Source: Roseivivax lentus (GTDB lineage Bacteria; Pseudomonadota; Alphaproteobacteria; Rhodobacterales; Rhodobacteraceae). Taken from it: a stretch of 64,000 nucleotides of DNA. Each line of letters opens with the position of its first letter. Within the stretch, counting starts at the first letter, position 1. Both the position numbers and the translations under genes were made by a program. Where the stretch lies: assembly GCF_900156805.1 (NCBI RefSeq), contig NZ_FTOQ01000008.1, forward strand, positions 62,001 to 126,000. The letters are read 5' to 3'. Shown piece by piece: positions 50,703 to 60,655 of the stretch. The notes beneath the pieces are model-generated. The model searched no databases. It was not told where the DNA came from and saw nothing but the letters and a program-made list of their open reading frames with translations.

Positions 50703-53252
50703 CTATTTCTTCGCTGCAGCCTTCTTGGCCGCCGGTTTCTTCGCGGCAGCCTTCTTCTTCGGCGCGGCCTTCTTCTTGCCCTTGCCGGACTTGGCCTCTT
50801 TCTCGGCGATCAGTTCGACCGCCATGGCCACCGTCACATCCTCGGGCGCGACATCCTTGGGCAGGGTCGCGTTGACCTTTTCCCACTTGATGTAGGGTCC
50901 GTAGCGCCCGTCCATCACGTTCATCGCGCCGCCCGCCTCGGGATGCTCGCCAAGCTCTTTCAGAGGCTTGGCCGCCGCCCGACCGCCGCCGCGTTTCGCC
51001 GCCTTCTCGGCCAGCACGTCCACCGCGCGGTTGATGCCGATCTCGAAGACCTCGTCCACCTCCTTGAGGTTCGCGTAGAGCTTGCCGTGCTTCACGAACG
51101 GCCCGTAGCGCCCGATGCCCGCCTCGATGGGTTCGCCATCCTCGGGATGCTTGCCCACCTCGCGCGGCAGCGACAGCAGCGTCAGCGCCTTCTCGAGATC
51201 CATGTCATCCGGCGACCAGCCCTTGGGCAGGCTGGCGCGCGGCGGCTTCTTGTTCTCTTCGGTCACCTCGCCGCGCTGCACGTAAGGCCCGAACCGGCCC
51301 GACCTGAGCGAGATCTCGTCGCCATTGTCCTCGCCCAGCACCCGGTCGCCCTGCTCGGCGGCATCGCCCCCGATGGGCCGGGTGTAGCGGCATTCGGGAT
51401 AGCGCGAGCAGCCCACGAAGCCGCCCGAACGCGAGGTCTTGAGATGCAGCGAGCCTTCCCCGCAAAGCGGACAGATGCGCGGATCGCTGCCATCCTCCTT
51501 CGGCGGATAAAGCTGCGGCGCCAGCGCGTCGTCGAGCACGTCGAGCACCTCGGCGATGCGCAGCTCGGAAGTCTCGGCGATGGCCGCCGAGAAATCGCGC
51601 CAGAACTTCGACAAAAGCTCCTTGTAATCCGCCTCGCCCGCCGACACGTCGTCGAGCTCTTCCTCCAGCGCCGCGGTGAAATCGTATTCCACGTAGCGCT
51701 TGAAGAAATTCAGCAGGAAGATCGTCACGATCCGCCCCTTGTCCTCGGGGAACAGCCGGTTCTTGTCCTTGCGGACATATTCGCGGTCCTGGATCGTCGA
51801 GATCACGCTCGCATAGGTCGACGGGCGCCCGATCCCCAGCTCTTCCATCTTCTTGACCAGCGTCGCCTCGGTGTAGCGCGGCGGCGGCTGGGTGAAATGC
51901 TGCTCGGGCGTGACGCCCTCCTTGGCGGTCTTCTCGCCCTCCATGATCTGTGGCAGGCGCTTGTCGTCGTCATCCACGACGTCGTCGCGGCCCTCCTCGT
52001 ACACCCGCAGGAACCCGTCGAAGAGCACCACCTGGCCGGTGGCGCGCAGGCCCACCTCGCCGTCGCGGCTGCCGATCTCGACCGTCGTGCGCTCCAGCCG
52101 GGCGGCCTCCATCTGGCAGGCCAGCGTACGCTTCCAGATCAGATCGTAGAGCTTCTTCTGGTCCGCGTCGCGCAGGCCCAGCGCGCCGGCATCCTTGGTC
52201 ATGTCGGTGGGCCGGATGCATTCATGCGCTTCCTGCGCGTTCTTGGCCTTGTTCTTGTAGATCCGCGGGCTGCTCGGCACATATTCCGCGCCGAACCGGT
52301 CCTTGATGGCGTCGCGCGCCTCGCTCACCGCCTCGGGCGCCATGTCGATGCCGTCGGTCCGCATGTAGGTGATGTGCCCGGCCTCGTAGAGCCGCTGTGC
52401 GGTCGACATGCAGACCTTGGCGCCCATGCCGAACTTGCGGCTGGCCTCCTGCTGCAGGGTCGAGGTCATGAAGGGGGCGGAGGGGTTGCGGCTCGTGGGC
52501 TTGGCCTCGACCGAGGTGACGGTCAGGTCGCGGCTCTTGACTGCCTGCACCGCCATTTCGGCCTGGGTCTCGTTCTCCAGGTCGTAGCGGTCGAGTTTCT
52601 TGCCCGAAAGGCTGACCAGCCGCGCCTCGAAGCTCTGGTTCCGCTGGGTCTTCAGCTGCGCCTTCACCGACCAGTATTCGCGCGCGCGGAAGGCCTCGAT
52701 CTCCATCTCGCGCTCGACGATGAGCCGCAGGCAGACCGATTGCACCCGCCCCGCCGAGCGCGCGCCCGGCAGCTTGCGCCACAGGACCGGCGACAGGTTG
52801 AACCCCACGAGGTAATCGAGCGCGCGGCGCGCCAGATAGGCCTCGACCAGCGGCGCGTCGATGTCGCGCGGGTTCTTCATCGCCTCGGTGACCGCGTCCT
52901 TGGTGATCGCGTTGAAGGTCACGCGGCTGACGGCGGTGTCCTTCTTGATCGACTTGCGCTTGGTCAGCGCCTCCTTGAGGTGCCACGAGATCGCCTCGCC
53001 CTCGCGGTCGGGGTCGGTCGCGAGAATGAGCGAATTGTCGTCCTTCAGCGCATCGGCGATGGCCTTGACGTGCTTGCGGCTGTCGGTCGCGACCTCCCAG
53101 GTCATGTCGAAACCGTTATCGGTATCGACCGATCCATCCTTCGGGGGCAGGTCGCGCACATGGCCGTAGGAGGCCAAAACCGTGTAATCGGAGCCCAGGT
53201 ATTTATTGATCGTTTTGGCTTTTGCGGGCGACTCGACAACGACGACGGGCAT
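50703..53252 (-). CDS. topA: DNA topoisomerase I
   Basis: An 849-residue type IA topoisomerase that relaxes negative supercoils. Toprim domain VVVVESPAKAKTINKYLG and ATDPDREGEAISWHL; active-site Tyr in GHITYMRTDGIDM; one four-Cys zinc finger (CPLCGEGSLHLKTSRSGGFVGC). Then topo-C repeats (YGPFVKHGKLYANL, YGPYIKWEKVNATL) and a Lys/Ala-rich tail (KKKAAPKKKAAAKKPAAKKA) typical of alphaproteobacterial TopA. Its start is 248 bp from the small lipoprotein gene. The reverse strand is open throughout but has no coding support. Confidence 0.97.
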   Translation of the reverse strand: MPVVVVESPAKAKTINKYLGSDYTVLASYGHVRDLPPKDGSVDTDNGFDMTWEVATDSRKHVKAIADALKDDNSLILATDPDREGEAISWHLKEALTKRKSIKKDTAVSRVTFNAITKDAVTEAMKNPRDIDAPLVEAYLARRALDYLVGFNLSPVLWRKLPGARSAGRVQSVCLRLIVEREMEIEAFRAREYWSVKAQLKTQRNQSFEARLVSLSGKKLDRYDLENETQAEMAVQAVKSRDLTVTSVEAKPTSRNPSAPFMTSTLQQEASRKFGMGAKVCMSTAQRLYEAGHITYMRTDGIDMAPEAVSEARDAIKDRFGAEYVPSSPRIYKNKAKNAQEAHECIRPTDMTKDAGALGLRDADQKKLYDLIWKRTLACQMEAARLERTTVEIGSRDGEVGLRATGQVVLFDGFLRVYEEGRDDVVDDDDKRLPQIMEGEKTAKEGVTPEQHFTQPPPRYTEATLVKKMEELGIGRPSTYASVISTIQDREYVRKDKNRLFPEDKGRIVTIFLLNFFKRYVEYDFTAALEEELDDVSAGEADYKELLSKFWRDFSAAIAETSELRIAEVLDVLDDALAPQLYPPKEDGSDPRICPLCGEGSLHLKTSRSGGFVGCSRYPECRYTRPIGGDAAEQGDRVLGEDNGDEISLRSGRFGPYVQRGEVTEENKKPPRASLPKGWSPDDMDLEKALTLLSLPREVGKHPEDGEPIEAGIGRYGPFVKHGKLYANLKEVDEVFEIGINRAVDVLAEKAAKRGGGRAAAKPLKELGEHPEAGGAMNVMDGRYGPYIKWEKVNATLPKDVAPEDVTVAMAVELIAEKEAKSGKGKKKAAPKKKAAAKKPAAKKAAAKK

Positions 53253-53429
53253 GAAAAAACCTCGGAAAATGACGGATGTGATATGGCCGCGCAGGACGTG
53301 GGGTGCAAGCGCGCAATGTCAAACGGCGGCGGCGGGCGTCATCGCGCGGTTTCCGGCGGCGCCCGCGACGGCGCGCCGCGGCGGCGTTGGTGACATGGCC
53401 CGAAGACGACGCCGGCAGGGCCCGAAACA

Positions 53430-53462
53430 GAAAACGCGCTGCGGGGATCGCAGCGCGTTTTC
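53430..53462 (-). terminator. Intrinsic terminator after the small lipoprotein gene
   Basis: Perfect 14-bp stem (53430-53443 with 53449-53462) with a 5-base loop; on the minus strand the stem ends in GTTTTC. It lies 38 bp past the lipoprotein stop and upstream of topA. Confidence 0.8.
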
Positions 53463-53499
53463 GCTTCCGATACGGGCCTTTCGGTCCGCTGAGATCCGA

Positions 53500-53658
53500 T
53501 CAGCCGCCTTCTGCGGGCGCGATGACCGTCGGGCGGTAATCCACAACCGTGCCGTCCTTGGCGTAGATGGGATCAACGGTGATGACGACGTCGAACGTCT
53601 CGTCCGCGCATGCGGCGAGGCCGAGCGTCGCAGCGAGCAGCAAAGCGACTTTCTTCAT
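53500..53658 (-). CDS. Small lipoprotein of unknown function
   Basis: A 52-residue precursor. Signal MKKVALLLAATLGLAAC with a lipobox LAAC (Cys17); the mature part (ADETFDVVITVDPIYAKDGT...) is about 35 acidic residues. ATG 53658 is the natural start since the signal peptide begins there. Roseobacters have many such short lipoproteins; no partner is obvious. A strong terminator follows. Confidence 0.75.
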   Translation of the reverse strand: MKKVALLLAATLGLAACADETFDVVITVDPIYAKDGTVVDYRPTVIAPAEGG

Positions 53659-53823
53659 AAGTTTTTTGTCCCGTATTCCATTCATTTCATCCGGAAAGCA
53701 CAGCAACCGGCACCGCTCAAGACTAAGGCAGATGAAGGCATGCGCAAGTCTTCGCCGGGGATTTGTGCAATATCACCCTGTTCGGCTCGCCTTTCGCCTT
53801 GAGAGTGTGACCTTTTCGACCGC

Positions 53824-55044
53824 TCAGGCCAGTTTCAGCGCCAACATGCCACCCGGCGCGCGGGCGATTCGACCCTCCAGCTCCAGATCGGTCAGCACCG
53901 GTCCGATTCGACCCATGGGCTGATCCAGATCGCGGATCAGCTGGTCCTCGGCGATGGGCGACGGGCCCAACCGTTGCAGGATCTGGCTGTGCAGATCGGC
54001 GGTCTCGCGCAGGGTTCTGCGATCCGCGGGACCGCGATCGGTGCCCGGCACCGGCGCCGTCACCGCGCATGGCGCGTCGGGGCCACCGGCGCCGGCTCTG
54101 AGCGCGATGTCATGAGCGCCTGCCGCCTGCGCCATGTCGGCGAACGGCGCCATGCCCAAAGCCGCGCGCACATCCCGGCTGCCGCGCACCAGCTGCGCCC
54201 CGTCGCGAATGAGCGCGTTGCAGCCGCCCGCCCGCGCATCGAACGGATGCCCCGGTACCGCCATCACATCGCGGCCCTGGTCGAGCGCCGTGCGCGCGGT
54301 GATGAGCGAGCCCGATTTCAACGCCGCCTCCACCACGATCACCGCGCGCGACAGCCCCGAAATCAGGCGGTTGCGCAGCGGGAAATGGCGCGCCTTGGGC
54401 GCCAGCGTCATCGGCTGTTCGCTGATCCTGAGCCCGCCCGCGGCGACGATCTCCTGCGCGAGCCGGGCGTTTTCCTGCGGGTAGAGCACGTCGACCCCGC
54501 CGCCCATCACTGCGACCGTGCCGGTTCGCAGCGCGGCGTCATGGGCGGCCGCGTCGATACCGCGTGCAAGGCCCGAGACCACGACGAGGCCCGCCGCGCC
54601 CAGATCGGCGGCCAGCGCCCGCGCCATGCGCAGGCCCAGCGACGAGGCGTTGCGCGCTCCCACCATCGCGACCAGCGGGCGCGACAGCACGGCCACGTCG
54701 CCGATGGCCCAGAAACAGGGCGGCGCATCGTCGATATCGCACATGGCGGAAGGATAATCCGGCTCGCCCTCGAAGATCAGCCGCGCGCCCTCGCGGCGGC
54801 CCGCGCGCAGTTCCGCGTCGACCAGGGCGTCCGGGCAGGTGTGATAATCGGCAAGGCCCGCCCCGCGGGCGATGTCGGGCAGCGCATCGAGCGCGGCCCG
54901 GGCGGTGCCGTGTTCGGCCATGAGCCGCCGGTAGGTGGCGATGCCGACGCGCCGTGAGCGCAAGAGACGGAGCCGGTCAAAACGGTCGTCTTCCGTGGTG
55001 GGTGGGATTGGGGGGTGAGTGGAAGAAGGATGGTCTTCGGCCAT
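53824..55044 (-). CDS. dprA: DNA processing protein DprA
   Basis: A 406-residue protein that loads RecA on incoming single-stranded DNA in transformation and in uptake of gene transfer agent DNA. The Rossmann core has VGARNASSLGLRMA, VVVSGLARGIDAAAHDAAL, GGGVDVLYPQEN, FPLRNRLISGLSRAVIVVEA and GSLITARTALDQGRDVMAVPG. A C-terminal winged-helix (DLHSQILQRLGPSPIAEDQL) is present. ATG 55044 is preferred. A perfect CtrA box lies about 50 bp upstream, consistent with known CtrA control of dprA in Rhodobacter. Confidence 0.94.
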   Translation of the reverse strand: MAEDHPSSTHPPIPPTTEDDRFDRLRLLRSRRVGIATYRRLMAEHGTARAALDALPDIARGAGLADYHTCPDALVDAELRAGRREGARLIFEGEPDYPSAMCDIDDAPPCFWAIGDVAVLSRPLVAMVGARNASSLGLRMARALAADLGAAGLVVVSGLARGIDAAAHDAALRTGTVAVMGGGVDVLYPQENARLAQEIVAAGGLRISEQPMTLAPKARHFPLRNRLISGLSRAVIVVEAALKSGSLITARTALDQGRDVMAVPGHPFDARAGGCNALIRDGAQLVRGSRDVRAALGMAPFADMAQAAGAHDIALRAGAGGPDAPCAVTAPVPGTDRGPADRRTLRETADLHSQILQRLGPSPIAEDQLIRDLDQPMGRIGPVLTDLELEGRIARAPGGMLALKLA

Positions 55045-55091
55045 TCGCCCGTCCCCGTCTGCTTGCAGAATCAGGTATAGCACCCGGCGCC

Positions 55092-55106
55092 TTAACATAA
55101 GCTTAA
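55092..55106 (-). promoter_or_regulatory. CtrA binding box upstream of dprA
   Basis: TTAACATAAGCTTAA, a perfect TTAA-N7-TTAA full site, 48-62 bp before the dprA start codon. Confidence 0.75.
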
Positions 55107-55151
55107 GAGCCGCGGCGCGATTGCGGCGGGAAGGCGCCGCGGCGATGGCGC

Positions 55152-56573
55152 TCAGCCCTGCGCGCCGCCCACCGTCAGCCCGCCGATCAGCACCGAGGGC
55201 TGGCCGACGCCCACCGGCACCCACTGGCCCTGCTTGCCGCAATTGCCCATGCCCGGATCGAGCGCCATGTCGTCGGCCAGCCCGCGGATCTGCTGCAGCG
55301 CCGTCGCGCCGTCGCCGATCAGCGTCGCGCCCTTCACCGGCGCGCCCACCTTGCCGTCCTTCACCCTATAGGCCTCGGTGCAGGAGAAGACGAACTTGCC
55401 GTTGGTGATATCCACCTGCCCGCCGCCGAAGCCCACCGCGTAGATGCCGTCCTTCAGCTCGGCCACGAGGTCCTCACGCTTGGCATTGCCACCCAGCATG
55501 TAGGTATTGGTCATCCGCGGCATCGGGATATGCGCGTAGCTTTCGCGCCGCCCGTTGCCGGTGGGCGCCACGCCCATCAGCCGCGCGTTCTGGCGGTCCT
55601 GCATGTAGCCCACGAGGATGCCGTCCTCGATCAGCACGTTCTTGCCCGATGGCGTGCCCTCGTCATCCACGGTGATCGACCCGCGCCGGTCGGGGATGGT
55701 GCCATCGTCGAGCACGGTCACGCCCGGCGCCGCCACCCGCTGGCCCATGAGCCCGGCAAAGGCCGAGCTGCCCTTGCGGTTGAAATCGCCCTCGAGCCCA
55801 TGCCCCACCGCCTCGTGCAGAAGGATGCCGGGCCAGCCCGGGCCCAGTACGATATCCATGACGCCCGCGGGCGCGGCCTCGGCGCGCAGGTTCACCGTTG
55901 CGATCCTCAGCGCCTCGCGCGCCTTCGCCTCCCAATCCGCGCGTGTGACCAGACCGTCCAGCATGACACGCCCGCCGCCGCCCGCCGTGCCCTGTTCGCG
56001 GCGGCCGTTCTCCTCGACGATGACGCTGATATTGAGCCGGGTCATCGGCCGCGTGTCGCTGACCAGCCCGCCATCGGCGCGCAGGATCGTCACCTCCTGC
56101 AGCGACGCGCCGAGCGAGGCCGACACCTGCACGACGCGCGGATCGAGGTCGCGCAGGAAGGCGTCGATCTCGCGCAGGGTCTCCAGCTTGGCGGCGAAAC
56201 TCAGCCCCGCGATGGGATCGGCGTCGGTGTAAAGCCTGCGATTCGTCGGCGACGGCGCGGGCGCCATGACGCCGCCACCATCGCCGATGGCCAGCCGGGC
56301 GGTCTCCGCCGCGCGCGCAAGCGCCGCCTCGCTGATCTCGGTCGAATGGGCGTAGCCCGCCACCTCGCCCCTGACCGCGCGCAGGCCGAATCCCTCGGAG
56401 GCGTCGTAATTGGCGGTCTTGACCCGACCGTCGTCGAAAACGATGCCCTCGCTGCGCTTTCGCTCGAAGAACAATTCGCCGTCCTCGGCGCCATCGAGGG
56501 CGCTGCGCAGGCGCGACAGCGCGGCCTCGTGGTCGAGATGCGTCTCAAGCGGGCGGAACGGCGCGTCGGACAT
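55152..56573 (-). CDS. tldD: Metalloprotease TldD
   Basis: A 473-residue U62-family peptidase, partner of TldE/PmbA in trimming peptides. The zinc motif HEAVGH lies in GILLHEAVGHGLEGDF; SITVDDEGTP and IPMPRMTNTYM are family segments; the C-terminus has the Cys-containing GNCGKQGQWVPVGVGQPSV. ATG 56573 (MSDAPFRPLETHLDHEAAL) follows AAGGG. It is divergent from ctaC with a 184-bp spacer, probably holding both promoters. Confidence 0.95.
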   Translation of the reverse strand: MSDAPFRPLETHLDHEAALSRLRSALDGAEDGELFFERKRSEGIVFDDGRVKTANYDASEGFGLRAVRGEVAGYAHSTEISEAALARAAETARLAIGDGGGVMAPAPSPTNRRLYTDADPIAGLSFAAKLETLREIDAFLRDLDPRVVQVSASLGASLQEVTILRADGGLVSDTRPMTRLNISVIVEENGRREQGTAGGGGRVMLDGLVTRADWEAKAREALRIATVNLRAEAAPAGVMDIVLGPGWPGILLHEAVGHGLEGDFNRKGSSAFAGLMGQRVAAPGVTVLDDGTIPDRRGSITVDDEGTPSGKNVLIEDGILVGYMQDRQNARLMGVAPTGNGRRESYAHIPMPRMTNTYMLGGNAKREDLVAELKDGIYAVGFGGGQVDITNGKFVFSCTEAYRVKDGKVGAPVKGATLIGDGATALQQIRGLADDMALDPGMGNCGKQGQWVPVGVGQPSVLIGGLTVGGAQG

Positions 56574-56757
56574 GGGGGAACCCTTCTTTGGTCGGATTGA
56601 GCGAAAGCGGCTCTTTGCCGCAAGCATCCATCTTTATCTGGCTGTAAGAATATGGTTTGAAGCGCCGGAGAAACAAATCGGGGATTCCGCGGCATACCGT
56701 TCGACGCGGCCTTCGCCCCGACCGACGCTGGAACGACTGAACCGATCAAGGTGACAT

Positions 56758-57657
56758 ATGCGACTTAAAACGATGCTCTCTAGCCTCCTTGCGGCCACGC
56801 TCGCCGCACCGGCCTTCGCCCAGAGCGACGAAGTGGTCGGCGCGCCCTCGGCTGGCGGCATGGGTTTCCAGCCCGCCGTAACCGAGCTTGCACGCGATCT
56901 GCAATGGCTCGACGGGATGATCAACATCATCATCACCGCGATCGTTCTGTTCGTGCTGGGTCTCATCCTGTGGTGCATCGTGCGCTACAACCGCAAGGCC
57001 AACCCCGAGCCCGCGGGCTTCACCCACAACACTCCGGTCGAGATCGCCTGGACCGTCGTGCCCATTCTGATCCTCGTCTTCATCGGCGCCTTCTCGCTGC
57101 CGGTGCTTTTCAAGCAGCAGGAAATTCCCGAGGGCGACATCTTCATCAAGGCGACCGGCTACCAGTGGTACTGGGGCTACGAGTACCCCGAGGAGGGCTT
57201 CGGCTTCGACAGCTACATGATCGGCTCGCCCGCGACCGGCGGCGACAATTCCTACACCGAGGAAGTCGAGATGCAGCTGATCGAGGCCGGCTACGAGCCC
57301 GAGCACTTCCTCCTGGCCACCGACACGCAGGTCGTGGTGCCCGTGGGCAAGACCGTGGTCGTGCAGGTCACCGGCGGCGACGTGATCCATTCCTGGACCA
57401 TCCCGGCCTTCGGCGTGAAGCAGGACGGCATCCCGGGCCGCCTGGCCGAGCTGTGGTTCGAGGCCGAGCGTGAAGGCATCTATTTCGGCCAGTGCTCCGA
57501 GCTTTGCGGCATCGCCCATGCCTACATGCCGATCACCGTGAAGGTGGTCAGCGAAGAGGAATACGCCGACTGGCTGGTGCAGATGAAAGAGGAATACGCC
57601 TCCAACGACGCGGCCCCGGCACCCGCCGAGGCGGTCCAGCTCGCCTCCGCCGACTGA
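56758..57657 (+). CDS. ctaC: Cytochrome c oxidase subunit II (aa3 type)
   Basis: A 299-residue membrane protein of the terminal oxidase. A signal peptide (to about residue 21, APAFAQ), two membrane helices ([37 protein letters not shown]), the aromatic electron-entry region [10 protein letters not shown], and a periplasmic CuA domain with HSW and [13 protein letters not shown] ligands. AAGGTG precedes the ATG. It heads the operon ctaC-ctaB-small ORF-ctaG-ctaE; subunit I (ctaD) is not in the window, as is usual in this group. Confidence 0.97.
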   Translation: MRLKTMLSSLLAATLAAPAFAQSDEVVGAPSAGGMGFQPAVTELARDLQWLDGMINIIITAIVLFVLGLILWCIVRYNRKANPEPAGFTHNTPVEIAWTVVPILILVFIGAFSLPVLFKQQEIPEGDIFIKATGYQWYWGYEYPEEGFGFDSYMIGSPATGGDNSYTEEVEMQLIEAGYEPEHFLLATDTQVVVPVGKTVVVQVTGGDVIHSWTIPAFGVKQDGIPGRLAELWFEAEREGIYFGQCSELCGIAHAYMPITVKVVSEEEYADWLVQMKEEYASNDAAPAPAEAVQLASAD

Positions 57658-57729
57658 TCTCTTCCCCGATCCCGGTCGGCGCGGGACCACCCGCGCCGCC
57701 CCCCTTCCCCTGACCCCGCCGAGTGTTGA

Positions 57730-58674
57730 ATGACCGACGTTTCGCTGCAAACCGCCTATCAGGACGAGCCGCAATTCAGTGATTATTTCGCGCTGCTGAA
57801 GCCGCGCGTGATGACGCTTGTGGTGTTCACGGCCTTTGTCGGCCTGCTGGCCGCGCCCGGCGGGATGCATCCGTTCGTCGCTTTCTGCGCGATCCTGTTC
57901 ATCGCCATCGGCGGCGGCGCTTCGGGCGCGCTCAACATGTGGTGGGATGCCGATATCGATGCCGTGATGCGCCGCACCGCCAAGCGCCCGATCCCGTCGG
58001 GCCGCGTCTCGGGCGACGAGGCGCTGGCCATCGGCCTTGCGCTCTCGGCCTTCTCGGTGGTGTTCCTCGGCCTCGCGACCAACTGGGTCGCCGCGGGTCT
58101 TCTGGCCTTCACCATCTTCTTCTATGCTGTAATCTACACGATGTGGCTGAAGCGCGCGACGCCGCAGAACATCGTCATCGGCGGCGCCGCGGGCGCGTTT
58201 CCCCCGATGATCGGCTGGGCCGCGGCCACCGGCGGCGTGTCCATCGAATCGGTGCTGATGTTCGCGCTCATCTTCATGTGGACGCCGCCGCATTTCTGGG
58301 CGCTGGCGCTGTTCATGCGCTCGGATTACGACGATGCGGGCGTGCCGATGCTGACCGTGACCCATGGCCGTCCCGCCACCCGCCGCCATATCCTGATCTA
58401 TACCGTTCTGCTGGCGGCACTCGCCCTCGCCATGGGTGTCACCGCCGTCGCGGGCCCGGTCTACCTCGCTTCCGCGCTGATCCTGAATGCGCTCTTTCTC
58501 AAGGGTGCCGTGGCGATCTGGCGCCGCGACGAGGCGATGGCCGAGGCCGACAACTACCTCGTGGAGCGCAAGTTTTTCAAACTCTCGCTGCTCTATCTTT
58601 TCGCCCATTTCGGCGCGATCCTCGCCGACCAGGCGCTGGCGCGCTTCGGACTGACCTGGGAGGTCTTCCTGTGA
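57730..58674 (+). CDS. ctaB: Protoheme IX farnesyltransferase (heme O synthase)
   Basis: A 314-residue UbiA-type prenyltransferase converting heme b to heme o, the precursor of heme a. It has the Asp-rich motif [19 protein letters not shown] and the loop [20 protein letters not shown], with about eight helices. The N-terminal [17 protein letters not shown] is typical. The stop overlaps the following GTG start. Confidence 0.96.
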   Translation: MTDVSLQTAYQDEPQFSDYFALLKPRVMTLVVFTAFVGLLAAPGGMHPFVAFCAILFIAIGGGASGALNMWWDADIDAVMRRTAKRPIPSGRVSGDEALAIGLALSAFSVVFLGLATNWVAAGLLAFTIFFYAVIYTMWLKRATPQNIVIGGAAGAFPPMIGWAAATGGVSIESVLMFALIFMWTPPHFWALALFMRSDYDDAGVPMLTVTHGRPATRRHILIYTVLLAALALAMGVTAVAGPVYLASALILNALFLKGAVAIWRRDEAMAEADNYLVERKFFKLSLLYLFAHFGAILADQALARFGLTWEVFL

Positions 58675-58844
58675 GCCTCACGCATAAACACGAAATCCAC
58701 ACCCGCCGGTTCAGCCGCAACATGGGCGTCGGCCTGACGCTCGTGGCGCTGATCGGCATCGTCTTCGGCCTGACCTTCGTGAAGGTCACGCGCGGCGATT
58801 TCGAGGTGCCGCGCGCCAATTCCACCATCGTGGGAGATCAGTGA
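58671..58844 (+). CDS. Small membrane protein of the cytochrome oxidase operon
   Basis: A 57-residue protein (GTG start overlapping the ctaB stop as GTGA). It has a basic N-terminus ([13 protein letters not shown]), one membrane helix ([20 protein letters not shown]) and a short tail. Its stop overlaps the ctaG ATG (TGATG). A small ORF at this place is conserved in Rhodobacterales, sometimes called CoxF; its role in oxidase assembly is inferred from position only. Confidence 0.8.
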   Translation: MSLTHKHEIHTRRFSRNMGVGLTLVALIGIVFGLTFVKVTRGDFEVPRANSTIVGDQ

Positions 58845-59428
58845 TGGCGATGGACGCAAAGACCAAGACCGTGACCCAGCTCGTAGGCGTGGCGACCTTC
58901 ATGGGCGCCATGGCCTGGGCGTCCGTGCCGCTTTACGACTGGTTCTGCGCGGTCACCGGCTACGGCGGCACGACCGGCACGGCCACGGCCTCGTCCGAGA
59001 CGGTGCTCGACCGGGAGATCACCGTGCGCTTCGATGCCAATACCGAGAAGGGCTTCGGCTGGGAATTCCGCCCCATGCAGACCGAGATGACGGTCAAGAT
59101 CGGCGGCGACGGGCTGGCCTTCTACGAAGCCTACAACCCCACCGACCGGCCCATCGCGGGACAGGCGGGCTACAACGTCGCCCCCTTCATCGCGGGCAGC
59201 TACTTTTCCAAGGTGGAATGCTTCTGCTTCCAGGAGCAGGTGCTGATGCCCGGCGAACGGGTCGAGATGCCGGTCAATTTCTTCGTCGATCCCGAGATCG
59301 TCGAGGATGCCGACGCGAAGAACCTCAAGCACATCACCCTGTCCTACACTTTCTACGAAATCGACCTGCCCGAAGACGTGGCAGCGGTTGACGAAGGTCT
59401 CGGAACCGGGAACACCGAGACCAACTGA
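58844..59428 (+). CDS. ctaG: Cytochrome c oxidase assembly protein CtaG/Cox11
   Basis: A 194-residue copper chaperone delivering CuB to subunit I. An N-terminal anchor ([32 protein letters not shown]) leads to the immunoglobulin-like domain with the copper motif VECFCFQEQ and the FFVDPEI segment. ATG 58844 overlaps the small ORF stop; a GTG one codon earlier is less likely. Confidence 0.96.
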   Translation: MAMDAKTKTVTQLVGVATFMGAMAWASVPLYDWFCAVTGYGGTTGTATASSETVLDREITVRFDANTEKGFGWEFRPMQTEMTVKIGGDGLAFYEAYNPTDRPIAGQAGYNVAPFIAGSYFSKVECFCFQEQVLMPGERVEMPVNFFVDPEIVEDADAKNLKHITLSYTFYEIDLPEDVAAVDEGLGTGNTETN

Positions 59429-59457
59429 ACAACGCGAAAGCGAGCGAGGGAACAAAC

Positions 59458-60258
59458 ATGGCGCACGCGAAAAACCACGATTATCACATCCTCAACCCCT
59501 CGATCTGGCCCTTCATCGGGGCGGTGTCGGGCTTCGTCATGCTCTTCGGCGCGGTCCTCTGGATGAAGGACAGCGGGCCGTGGATGTTCCTCATCGGACT
59601 GGTGGGCGTGCTCTACGTCATGTTCGCATGGTGGTCCGATGTCATCGCCGAAAGCCAGGTGGGCGATCACACGCCGGTCGTGCAGATCGGCCTGCGCTAC
59701 GGCTTCATCCTGTTCATCATGTCCGAGGTGATGTTCTTCTTCGCCTGGTTCTGGTCGTTCTTCAAACACGCCATGTACCCGATGGGCCCCGAAAGCCCGG
59801 CGGTGGACGGCGTCTGGCCGCCCGCGGGCATCGAGACCTTCGATCCCTGGCACCTGCCGCTGATCAACACGCTGATCCTGCTCTGCTCGGGTGCGGCGGC
59901 GACGTGGGCGCACCACGCGCTGGTGCACGAGAACAACCGCAAGGACATGAAGAACGGCCTGATCCTGGCCGTCGTGCTGGGCCTGATCTTCACCGCCTTC
60001 CAGGCCTATGAATATTCGCACGCGGCCTTCGGGTTCTCCGGCAACATCTACGGTGCCAACTTCTTCATGGCGACGGGCTTTCACGGCGCGCATGTGATCA
60101 TCGGGACGATCTTCCTGTTCATCTGCCTGCTGCGCCTGCAGCGCGGCCACTTCACCCCCACCAAGCACGTGGGTTTCGAGGCCGCCGCCTGGTACTGGCA
60201 CTTCGTCGACGTGGTGTGGCTGTTCCTCTTCGCCGCCGTCTACGTCTGGGGCGGCTGA
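59458..60258 (+). CDS. ctaE: Cytochrome c oxidase subunit III
   Basis: A 266-residue seven-helix subunit. Family segments: [73 protein letters not shown]-type region, and [18 protein letters not shown]. It lies 29 bp after ctaG and is followed by a strong terminator that closes the cta operon. Confidence 0.97.
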   Translation: MAHAKNHDYHILNPSIWPFIGAVSGFVMLFGAVLWMKDSGPWMFLIGLVGVLYVMFAWWSDVIAESQVGDHTPVVQIGLRYGFILFIMSEVMFFFAWFWSFFKHAMYPMGPESPAVDGVWPPAGIETFDPWHLPLINTLILLCSGAAATWAHHALVHENNRKDMKNGLILAVVLGLIFTAFQAYEYSHAAFGFSGNIYGANFFMATGFHGAHVIIGTIFLFICLLRLQRGHFTPTKHVGFEAAAWYWHFVDVVWLFLFAAVYVWGG

Positions 60259-60286
60259 GCCCGGGCGGACGAGACCTGCACGAGAG

Positions 60287-60318
60287 AACGCCCGGCTTGC
60301 CCGGGCGTTTTCTTTTTT
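60287..60318 (+). terminator. Intrinsic terminator of the cta operon
   Basis: AACGCCCGG (60287-60295) / CCGGGCGTT (60301-60309) followed by TTCTTTTTTC. The spacer beyond it, 60319-60655, contains the dispersed repeat copy B and no convincing gene. Confidence 0.88.
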
Positions 60319-60361
60319 CGGACCGATGGTGTCAGCCAAAACCCGCCACAGCGATGCACCC

Positions 60362-60524
60362 GGAGCGCGGAACAAGGCTGCTTGCAGCCGCCGCGCTCCA
60401 GCGCCTGCCCGCCCCGGTGGGCTGGCGCTTTGGCGACGCAAGTGCGACGTTCCTTCTGCGCGATGACTTGGCAGCCATAAAGCGCTTGCGTTCCAAGGTC
60501 TTTGCGCCACCCCGCGGGCAGGCG
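60362..60524 (-). repeat. Dispersed intergenic repeat, copy B
   Basis: Similar over about 160 bp, in inverted orientation, to 27479-27684. Both copies keep a potential reading frame with closely related peptides (here FLLRDDLAAIKRLRS ... PPRGQA; copy A FSLRGDLAGIKRLRA ... PSRGQA), and several differences are synonymous. Confidence 0.75.
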
Positions 60525-60655
60525 CTCTCGACGTGGCACCGACACCCGAACCCGCGCCACCGCTGCGCATCGCCCCTCCCATTCCCTCCATTGAACCCAC
60601 TGGCGCCAGACGATAGACGATCCTCCAGCCAACCAAGCGGATTCCGCCCGACCCC

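Noticed and set aside
48002-53393. Long plus-strand frames (48002-50446 and 50667-53393)
   Set aside because: They are shadows of the CoA-transferase/LOV operon and of topA; the encoded sequences are His/Arg/Gly/Leu-rich without domains.
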